Shown here: in pieces, positions 6,138-11,874 of the stretch
Numbering within the stretch: position 1 is the stretch's first letter
Layout of the letters: each line of letters begins with the position of its first letter
Assembly (NCBI GenBank): GCA_035711385.1
Contig: DASTCG010000038.1
Coordinates: forward strand, 1 to 16,713
DNA length: 16,713 nt
Source: JACDAN01 sp035711385
Lineage (GTDB): Bacteria > Actinomycetota > Thermoleophilia > Gaiellales > Gaiellaceae
Reading direction: 5' to 3'
Notes under the pieces: generated by a model
Told to the model about the DNA's origin: nothing
What the model saw: only the letters and a program-made list of their open reading frames with translations
Databases searched by the model: none
Made by a program: the position numbers and the translations under genes

Positions 6138-6332
6138 ATGCACGGACGACGACACCGATTTCACCGCAGGCACGGCATCGGCCGCGGTTGGTACGACCGC
6201 GAACGGGTGCTCGAGCGGCTGGAGAACTATCAGCGCGACCTCGAGCAGGAGCTCGCAGACGTCTCGGATCTGATCAAGCGGCTCCGCGAGAGCGGCGCAG
6301 GCGAGACGCAGCAGGCGACCTCGACGGTGTAG
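6138..6332 (+). CDS. Small coiled-coil protein, PadR partner
   Basis: This 64-residue protein starts MHGRRHRFHRRHGIGRGWYD, rich in H, R and G, and continues RERVLERLENYQRDLEQELADVSDLIKRLRESG, a clear amphipathic coiled coil with leucine/valine heptads, and a short polar tail. No known domain. Its start lies 2 bases after the PadR stop, behind a perfect ribosome binding site. PadR genes in many bacteria and archaea are followed by very small proteins with a glycine/arginine-rich head and a coiled coil, so I infer that it works with the regulator, perhaps by binding it or nucleic acid. The histidine-rich head could also bind metal. Function otherwise unknown. Confidence 0.82.
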   Translation: MHGRRHRFHRRHGIGRGWYDRERVLERLENYQRDLEQELADVSDLIKRLRESGAGETQQATSTV

Positions 6333-6345
6333 CGACCGAGTTTGC

Positions 6346-6365
6346 GGGCGGGCTTCGGCCCGCCC
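6346..6365 (+). terminator. GC-rich terminator hairpin after the PadR pair
   Basis: GGGCGGGC (6346-6353), a TTCG tetraloop and GCCCGCCC (6358-6365) form a perfect 8-bp stem 13 bases after the stop codon. There is no T-run, as is usual for terminators of high-GC actinobacteria. The UUCG loop makes it very stable. Confidence 0.75.
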
Positions 6366-6379
6366 CGTGAACCGGTACC

Positions 6380-6397
6380 AGGGCAACGGCTTGCCCT
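6380..6397 (+). terminator. Second hairpin downstream of the PadR pair
   Basis: AGGGCAA (6380-6386) and TTGCCCT (6391-6397) pair perfectly over 7 bp around a CGGC loop, 14 bases after the first hairpin. Two hairpins in tandem suggest a backed-up transcription end. It could instead belong to the leader of the operon that starts at 6504. Confidence 0.5.
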
Positions 6398-6503
6398 TCG
6401 ATGCTCCGTGCCGTGCTCAAGTCTTGCGTACGTGGCGCGACACGGAGAAAGCGACGCCGAGGACCTGCAGCCGTTCCCGGCCTGTTGCTGTGGCGGTGCT
6501 TAG

Positions 6504-7490
6504 ATGCGGCGGATGGACGAGCTTCGCGAGGACTCATGGGAGAGCAGCGACCGGCCGAAGGCGGTGCAGGTCATCGGAGGCGGCGTCAGCCAGCGTCGCG
6601 CGCTCCCCGTCGCAGCCGTCGGCGTGCTCGCCGGGCTTGCATGCGCGGTCGTGGCTGCCGCGAGCGCGGAGCTGCTCTCGCGCCTGCGCGGCGAGGTGCC
6701 GACGATCTCGAGCAGCTCGGCCGTCGGGTACGTCACGGCCGCGCTGCTGGCCGGGGTCCTGCTCGCGTTCGTCGGGCTCGCCTACCTGTCCTGGCTGAAG
6801 CGGGCACGTGAGCCGCGAGCACGCGAACCGGCGGTGCGCGAGGACGAGGAGCCGCAGCGCGGGAGGTACTGGTCGGTGCTGCTGCTGCTGCCGCTCTTCT
6901 TCACGGCGCTGGTCTCTCTGGCGATCGTGCTCGGGTTGCTGTACGGCCGACCCGGTGAGAGCGAGCCGCCGACGCCGACATTGCCTTCGCAGGCGCAGCC
7001 ACCGCTTCGTACGCCTGCGGATGGAACCGCTGGGGGCTGGCCTGTGCACTGGATTCTGCTGGCGGCGCTGTCATGCGTCGGCGGCACCTTCGCCGCTTTC
7101 GTGCTCGTACGTCACCGGCGCCGACGTCGCGCGGCGAGGCCGCTCACTGCGGAGGAGGAGCTCGTCGTCGTCGTCGACCAGTCGCTCGACGAGCTCGAGA
7201 GCGAGCCCGATCCGCGGTTGGCGGTGATCAGGGCCTACGCGCGCATGGAGCGCTCGCTCGCGCTCGAGGGTGCGGGCCGACGGCCGCCGGAGACGCCGCT
7301 CGAGTACCTGGCGCGCGTGCTCGCGGCTGTGCGTGTGTCGCGCGGTTCGATCGCTCGATTGACGTCGCTCTTCCAGGATGCGAAGTTCAGTCGCCACGCG
7401 ATCGACGCGACCATGAAGGGCGAGGCCGTAGCCGCGTTGCGCGAGCTGCGGGAGGAGCTCGACAGCTCCAACGTCAGGGCGACTCGATGA
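6504..7490 (+). CDS. DUF4129-domain membrane protein
   Basis: This 328-residue protein has four predicted membrane segments (about residues 33-55, 74-97, 123-147 and 182-203) and a cytoplasmic C-terminal domain (about 215-325) with the DUF4129 pattern DPRLAVIRAYARMERSL...PPETPLEYLARVLAAV...LTSLFQDAKFSRHAID. Proteins of this family are found next to MoxR and DUF58 genes and some carry a transglutaminase domain, which is absent here. The ATG at 6504 was chosen; an ATG at 6513 is equally possible, and no strong ribosome binding site is visible for either. It is the first gene of the five-gene operon and overlaps the next by 4 bases (ATGA). It probably anchors the MoxR system in the membrane, which is inference from conserved neighbourhood. 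Confidence 0.85.
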   Translation: MRRMDELREDSWESSDRPKAVQVIGGGVSQRRALPVAAVGVLAGLACAVVAAASAELLSRLRGEVPTISSSSAVGYVTAALLAGVLLAFVGLAYLSWLKRAREPRAREPAVREDEEPQRGRYWSVLLLLPLFFTALVSLAIVLGLLYGRPGESEPPTPTLPSQAQPPLRTPADGTAGGWPVHWILLAALSCVGGTFAAFVLVRHRRRRRAARPLTAEEELVVVVDQSLDELESEPDPRLAVIRAYARMERSLALEGAGRRPPETPLEYLARVLAAVRVSRGSIARLTSLFQDAKFSRHAIDATMKGEAVAALRELREELDSSNVRATR

Positions 7491-7990
7491 GCCGTCGCCG
7501 GCAGGTGGCTCTCTCCGCGACAGGCGCTTTGGTCGGGCTGGCGATCGCCCTTGCGATTCCGGGTCGCGGACGGATCTGGGCGCTGTTCGTCTACCTGCTG
7601 CTCCTCGGCGGCGCAGCTCTCGTCGTTCTGGTTTGGCGGACAGGACGCGCGATCCCCGCCGTCGGCGAGATCTTCTGGCAGCCGTCGCCGGCGACCCCGC
7701 AGCGCATCCCGCAGCTCGAGGAGATCAGGCAGGAGCTCGAGACGGCTTTGGCGCTCGGAAGCGACGCGCGCGGCGAGCTCGGCGCCCGCCTTCGGATCGT
7801 CGCTACGGCCCGCCTCGCCGAGCGAAGGGGGATCGAGCTCGATCGGCAGCCGGAGCGCGCGCGGGCTGCGATCGACGACGAGCTCACTTGGCGGCTGATT
7901 CAACGGCGCGAGCACTTCGAGCGGGCCGAGCTCCCGCCTCTCCGGGAGGCGGAGCTGAGTCGTGTTCTCGGGAGCCTCGAGCGAATCTGA
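7487..7990 (+). CDS. Two-TM protein of the MoxR operon
   Basis: This 167-residue protein has two adjacent N-terminal membrane segments (about 7-25 and 29-50), a short linker with PxxP-like residues, and a cytoplasmic helical domain of about 100 residues (QLEEIRQELETALALGSDARGEL... to ...LSRVLGSLERI). It matches no named family I can recognise. It is tied to its neighbours: the ATG overlaps the DUF4129 stop (ATGA), and its own TGA shares one base with the moxR ATG (TGATG). Genes of this size and layout occupy the slot before moxR in related actinobacterial clusters, so a structural role in the complex is likely but unproven. Confidence 0.82.
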   Translation: MSRRRQVALSATGALVGLAIALAIPGRGRIWALFVYLLLLGGAALVVLVWRTGRAIPAVGEIFWQPSPATPQRIPQLEEIRQELETALALGSDARGELGARLRIVATARLAERRGIELDRQPERARAAIDDELTWRLIQRREHFERAELPPLREAELSRVLGSLERI

Positions 7991-8970
7991 TGGGCGAGGT
8001 CACGCTCGCGGAGGTCGCCCCCCGCTGTGCGCGGATTCTGGACGAGGTCGAGCGAGCGGTCGTCGGCAAGCGCGAGGCGCTCGAGCTCGTGTTGATGGCG
8101 CTGCTCGCCGACGGCCACGTGTTGATCGAGGACTATCCAGGGCTCGCGAAGACGCTGATCGCGCGCTCCTTCGCGCAGGTTGCGAGCGTCGACTTCGCGC
8201 GGATCCAGTTCACGCCGGACCTCATGCCGTCCGACGTCACGGGCTCTTCGATCTTCGACCAGAGCAGTAGCGAGTTCGAGTTCCGGCCAGGACCGATCTT
8301 CACGAACCTGCTACTCGCCGACGAGATCAACCGCGCCCCGCCGAAGACCCAGGCGGCGCTCCTCGAGGCGATGCAGGAGCGGCAGGTGACGGCCGAGGGT
8401 GTGACCCGTCCGCTGATGCGGCCGTTCGTGGTGATCGCGACGCAGAATCCGATCGAGTACGAGGGCACCTACCCGCTGCCGGAGGCGCAGCTCGACCGCT
8501 TCCTGCTGCGGATGAGAGTCGGCTACCCCTCGCTCGCCGACGAGGCGGCGATGGTCGCGGCGCGGCGCGAGCGTCGAACCGACGAGGTGGAGCTCGAGCC
8601 GGTCGTCGATGCCGCGACCCTCGTCGCGATGCAGCGCGCCGTCGAGGAAGTGTTCGTCTCGGACAGCATCGTCAGCTACGCGGTCGGCCTCGTCGCGTCC
8701 ACCCGTGAGAACGTCAAGGTTCAGGTCGGCTCCAGCCCTCGCGGAACGTTGGCCCTGTTCAAGCTCGCTCGCTGCCGGGCCGCGCTCGACCAGCGCGACT
8801 TCGTGCTCCCTGACGACGTCAAGGCGATCGCCGTGCCGGCGCTCGCCCACCGGTTGATCCTGAAGCCCGAGCTGTGGGTGAAACGGGTCCGGCCGGAGGA
8901 GATCGTCGTGGAGACGCTCGACGAGGTCGCCGTCCCCGTCACCGAAGAGCCCTCCGTCCGCGAGACGTGA
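7990..8970 (+). CDS. MoxR-family AAA+ ATPase
   Basis: This 326-residue protein is a MoxR-type AAA+ chaperone ATPase. The Walker A equivalent is EDYPGLAKT (K54, T55), the degenerate form usual in MoxR; Walker B is LLLADEINRAPPKTQAALLEAMQE (D111, E112); sensor 1 is VIATQNPIE (N153); and EGTYPLPEAQLDRF (R170) carries the arginine finger region. A C-terminal lid domain follows (SPRGTLALFKLARCRAAL...VLPDDVKAIAVPALAHRLIL). Length and motifs are standard. MoxR proteins act as hexameric remodelling machines with vWA-type partners; here the partner is the next gene, DUF58, which overlaps by 4 bases. It is likely cytoplasmic and membrane-associated through the operon's TM proteins. The client is unknown. 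Confidence 0.96.
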   Translation: MGEVTLAEVAPRCARILDEVERAVVGKREALELVLMALLADGHVLIEDYPGLAKTLIARSFAQVASVDFARIQFTPDLMPSDVTGSSIFDQSSSEFEFRPGPIFTNLLLADEINRAPPKTQAALLEAMQERQVTAEGVTRPLMRPFVVIATQNPIEYEGTYPLPEAQLDRFLLRMRVGYPSLADEAAMVAARRERRTDEVELEPVVDAATLVAMQRAVEEVFVSDSIVSYAVGLVASTRENVKVQVGSSPRGTLALFKLARCRAALDQRDFVLPDDVKAIAVPALAHRLILKPELWVKRVRPEEIVVETLDEVAVPVTEEPSVRET

Positions 8971-10235
8971 TCCGCGCCGCCTCTCCGCGGCTCGGCTCGT
9001 ACGCCGCTCTCGCGGCACTCGGGCTCCTGGCGGGACTGGCCTTCGGGCGGGCCGAGCTGGTGGCGCTGGCGGCGCCGTTCGCGCTCTTCGTCCTGCTCGG
9101 CCTCGCGTCGAGCACGGAGCCGAGGCTGCGGTTCTTCTTCGCGCTCGCGGCTGATCGGCTCGTCGAAGGCGAGGAGACCGAGGCCGCGCTCTCCGTAACC
9201 GCGGCGGCACCGGTCGAGCGGCTCGACCTGATGCTGCCCGTCTCACCGCATCTCGAGCTGACACCGGCGCCCGCGCCCGTCGCGATCCGCCTTGTACGCG
9301 GGCAGACGCGCACCTTCCCGGTCCGCGTCCGCTGCGCGCGCTGGGGGGCGTACGCCCCCGGCGAGGTCGTCGTCCGCGCGTACGACCGCTTCGGCCTCGT
9401 CTACCACGAAGGAACCGTCGACTGCGGCGTGCCGCTGCGTGTCTATCCAACCCGTGACCAGTTGCACGCGGTCGTCCGGCCACGGGAGACGCAGGTCTTT
9501 GCGGGAGACGAGGTCGCCCGGGTAAAGGGCGATGGGATCGAGTTCGCCGACATCCGCCCGTTCGCCTACGGCGACCAGATCCGGCGGATCAACTGGCGGG
9601 CGAGCGCGAGGCAGCAGAAGCTCTTCGTCACCGAGCGCCACCCGGAGCGAAACGCCGACATCGTCCTCTTCCTGGACGGCTTCAGCGAGGTGCGCCGCGG
9701 CGGGCAGGGCACCCTCGACACGACGGTGCGCGCCGCCGCCTCGCTCGCCGACGCCTATCTCAGCCGCCGCGACCGCGTGGGCGTGATCACGTTCGGCGGC
9801 CGCGTCAGCTGGCTGCTGCCCTCGATGGGCGACCGGCAGATCTACCGCATCGTCGAGTCGCTGCTCGATACCGAGATCGCGCAGTCGCACGTCTGGCGAC
9901 GCATCGACCTGCTGCCGCCGCGGACGCTGCCGCCGCGCGCGCTGGTGATCGCGTTCAGCCCGCTCACCGACTGGCGCCTCACCGAGGCGCTGCTCGACCT
10001 TCGCGGGCGCGGCTTCGATCTCGCCGTCGTCGAGATCTCGCCGCTGCCGTACGCCGACCGTGGCTCAGACGACCCTGAGCGGCTCGCGTACCGCCTCTGG
10101 CTGCTCTGGCGCGAGGCGGTCCGCTTCCGCTTCGCCCGCTCCGGCGTGCCCGTCGTCGAGTGGCGGGAAGACGTCCCGCTTGCGACCGTGCTCGAGGAGG
10201 TGATCGCATACCGACGCTCCGCGCGGCCCGCGTGA
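8967..10235 (+). CDS. DUF58-domain protein (MoxR partner)
   Basis: This 422-residue protein begins at a GTG that overlaps the moxR stop (GTGA). Two membrane segments at the N-terminus (about 10-25 and 29-47) precede a periplasmic-like beta domain, and the DUF58 signature lies at about residues 186-215 (KGDGIEFADIRPFAYGDQIRRINWRASAR). A vWA-like fold follows (ADIVLFLDGFSEV..., VGVITFGGRV..., PRALVIAFSPLTDW). In this family a MIDAS site reads DxSxS; here it is D237-GFS, so only part of it is present and metal binding may be weak or lost. DUF58 proteins are the usual adaptors of MoxR ATPases. The gene is followed by another GTGA overlap. Confidence 0.93.
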   Translation: MIRAASPRLGSYAALAALGLLAGLAFGRAELVALAAPFALFVLLGLASSTEPRLRFFFALAADRLVEGEETEAALSVTAAAPVERLDLMLPVSPHLELTPAPAPVAIRLVRGQTRTFPVRVRCARWGAYAPGEVVVRAYDRFGLVYHEGTVDCGVPLRVYPTRDQLHAVVRPRETQVFAGDEVARVKGDGIEFADIRPFAYGDQIRRINWRASARQQKLFVTERHPERNADIVLFLDGFSEVRRGGQGTLDTTVRAAASLADAYLSRRDRVGVITFGGRVSWLLPSMGDRQIYRIVESLLDTEIAQSHVWRRIDLLPPRTLPPRALVIAFSPLTDWRLTEALLDLRGRGFDLAVVEISPLPYADRGSDDPERLAYRLWLLWREAVRFRFARSGVPVVEWREDVPLATVLEEVIAYRRSARPA

Positions 10236-10753
10236 GGCTCGCGACCGCAGTCCTCGCCTGCTCGCTCGGCGTAGGGCTTGCAGCAGTGCCGGCCCTACGG
10301 GCCGAACGCGCGGTCGACGTGATTGCGCCTCTCGCCGGTGCCGGCGCCGTCGCAGTCGTGCTCGTGCTCACGATCGGCGTGAGGCTGCTGCCCCTGCCCC
10401 TGCTACTCCTCGCGGCAGAGCTCGAGCTGCACCACGTGCTCGAGCCATTCCCCGCCGCGGCCCTTGCTGCGTACGCGGGCGGCTTGCTGCTACTGGGCGA
10501 GCTCCTCGCTTGGTCGCTCTCCCTGCGCGGGCTGGAGCGTGTCGACCGCGCAGCAGTGGTGACCCAGAGTGTGTTCCTGTGTGCAATTGCGGCCGGGGCT
10601 GCGGCCCTTGGGGCGGCCGTCCTCGGGGCATCGGCGCTTCGCCTTACGGGCGGCCTTGGAGACGCGGCAATCGGCATCACTGCTGCCGTGCTCCTCTTCG
10701 CCTCGATCTCCAAGCTTGCCCGTGGGTCGCCGCGCGTGCCCGTCGGTGAGTAG
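10232..10753 (+). CDS. Polytopic membrane protein, last gene of the MoxR operon
   Basis: This 173-residue protein is almost entirely hydrophobic. About five membrane helices can be seen, near residues 3-21, 30-50, 74-96, 108-134 and 143-162, with short loops such as LSLRGLERVDRAA between helices. No named family, no catalytic motif. The GTG start at 10232 overlaps the DUF58 stop (GTGA). An ATG at 10160 in the same frame would add 24 residues overlapping DUF58 and is less likely. A hairpin at 10778-10792 ends the operon. It could be the membrane platform or an accessory subunit of the MoxR/DUF58/DUF4129 assembly. Confidence 0.75.
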   Translation: MRLATAVLACSLGVGLAAVPALRAERAVDVIAPLAGAGAVAVVLVLTIGVRLLPLPLLLLAAELELHHVLEPFPAAALAAYAGGLLLLGELLAWSLSLRGLERVDRAAVVTQSVFLCAIAAGAAALGAAVLGASALRLTGGLGDAAIGITAAVLLFASISKLARGSPRVPVGE

Positions 10754-10777
10754 CGGCCCGTGGCCGTGGCCATGGCC

Positions 10778-10792
10778 GAGGGACAGTCCCTC
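10778..10792 (+). terminator. Hairpin ending the MoxR operon
   Basis: GAGGGAC and GTCCCTC form a perfect 7-base inverted repeat around a single A (6-bp stem with a CAG loop), 25 bases after the last stop codon and 25 bases before the EamA start. No T-run. Since the promoter-like sequence of the next gene lies after it, termination here separates the two transcripts. Confidence 0.5.
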
Positions 10793-10800
10793 CACGCCCC

Positions 10801-10806
10801 TAGACT
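10801..10806 (+). promoter_or_regulatory. Candidate -10 box (TAGACT) of the EamA transporter gene
   Basis: TAGACT ends 10 bases before the GTG at 10817, which predicts a leader of 0-4 bases. The position after a terminator-like hairpin and the lack of a Shine-Dalgarno sequence agree with a leaderless start. This helps to choose the GTG at 10817 over start codons at 10760 and 10772. Confidence 0.5.
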
Positions 10807-10816
10807 CGATCGTGGT

Positions 10817-11695
10817 GTGAACGCCGCCACCGACCGCACGGCGCTCGCTGCGTTCCTCGCGATGTCGATCCTCGCCGGAGGCAACGCGGTCGCGATCCGC
10901 TTCAGCAACCGCGAGCTCGATCCGCTGTGGGGAGCGGGACTCCGCTTCGCGCTCGCCGCCGTGCTGCTCGGGGTTGTGATGGCGATCCTGCGGGTCGCCC
11001 CACCGCGTGGGCGTGCAATGACCGGAGCCGTGCTCTACGGAGCCCTCGCGATCGGCGGCGCGTTCGCGCTCGCGTACTACGGACTCGTCCGACTCCATGC
11101 GGGCCTCGCGCAAACGCTTCTGGCGCTCGTCCCGCTGGCCACGTTCTTCCTCGCGGTCCTCCAGCGTCAGGAGCGCCTTCGCGCCGGAGCCCTGATCGGC
11201 AGTGTCCTCGCAATCGCAGGGATCGGCGTGATCTCGAACGCGAGCCTGGACGAGGGAGTCCCGGCCCTCTCGCTGCTGGCCGTCCTCGGGGGCGCCCTGT
11301 GCTTCGCCCAAGCCGCCGTGCTCGTCCGCGGCCTACCGCCCGTGCATCCGGTCGCGATGAACGCCATCGGCATGGCGACCGGCGCCCTCCTCCTCATCGG
11401 CGGTTCGATCATCGCCCGGGAGACGATCGAGCTTCCCGACGAGCGGAAGACGCTGCTCGCGCTCGCGTACCTCGTGCCGGTCGGCTCTGTCCTCGTCTTC
11501 GTCCTCTACCTCGTGGTGCTCCGCTACTGGGAGGCCTCACGCGCGTCCTACGAGTTCGTGCTGATCCCAGTCTTCACGGTGATGCTCTCGACCTGGCTCG
11601 ACGACGAGCCCATCGGCGTCGGACTTCTCCTGGGAGCGCCGCTCGTGCTCGCCGGGGTGTATGTCGGCGCGCTGCGCGGTACACGGGTCGGCTAG
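10817..11695 (+). CDS. EamA/DMT-family transporter
   Basis: This 292-residue protein has about ten membrane helices in two EamA repeats, beginning LAAFLAMSILAGGNAVAIRFS, with GAFALAYYGLVRLHAGLAQTLLALVP in the first repeat and YLVVLRYWEASRASYEFVLIPVFTVMLSTWLDDEPIGVGLLLGAPLVLAGVYVG in the second. This is the drug/metabolite transporter superfamily, usually exporters of amino acids or small metabolites in the inner membrane; the substrate is not readable. I prefer the GTG at 10817 because EamA proteins start just before the first helix and a -10-like box precedes it; GTG 10760 and ATG 10772 in the same frame would add 19 or 15 residues. Its stop codon TAG lies in a CTAG shared with the opposite-strand reading frame. 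Confidence 0.9.
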   Translation: MNAATDRTALAAFLAMSILAGGNAVAIRFSNRELDPLWGAGLRFALAAVLLGVVMAILRVAPPRGRAMTGAVLYGALAIGGAFALAYYGLVRLHAGLAQTLLALVPLATFFLAVLQRQERLRAGALIGSVLAIAGIGVISNASLDEGVPALSLLAVLGGALCFAQAAVLVRGLPPVHPVAMNAIGMATGALLLIGGSIIARETIELPDERKTLLALAYLVPVGSVLVFVLYLVVLRYWEASRASYEFVLIPVFTVMLSTWLDDEPIGVGLLLGAPLVLAGVYVGALRGTRVG

Positions 11696-11874
11696 CCGGA
11701 GCTCCGCCGCCGCCAGCGGTGCAGGAGCTTCGATTTGCTTGCCGGCGGCTCCGGCTCCGGCGGCGGGTGGTGCTCGGCGAGCCAGCGGGCGGCGGCGTCG
11801 TCCGGGTCGAGGCCGACCTGGCGCTCGCGCTCGCCGCGCTTCTTCGCCGCTCGCTCGGAGGGGCGAAGCCTCAG
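11692..11874 (-). CDS. Possible 60-residue peptide after EF-G, CTG start
   Basis: An open frame follows the EF-G stop with protein-like sequence LRLRPSERAAKKRGERERQV, then GLDPDDAAARWLAEHHPPPEPEPPASKSKLLHRWRRRSSG: a basic helix, an acidic-helical DPDDAAARWLAEH unit, a proline spacer and a basic tail. It has no ATG, GTG or TTG; the only plausible start is a CTG at 11874 that overlaps the EF-G stop (CTGA), which mimics the ATGA/GTGA couplings of the window. The real start may differ, or the frame may be fortuitous. Its stop shares CTAG with the EamA gene. Confidence is low to moderate. Confidence 0.38.
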   Translation of the reverse strand: MRLRPSERAAKKRGERERQVGLDPDDAAARWLAEHHPPPEPEPPASKSKLLHRWRRRSSG

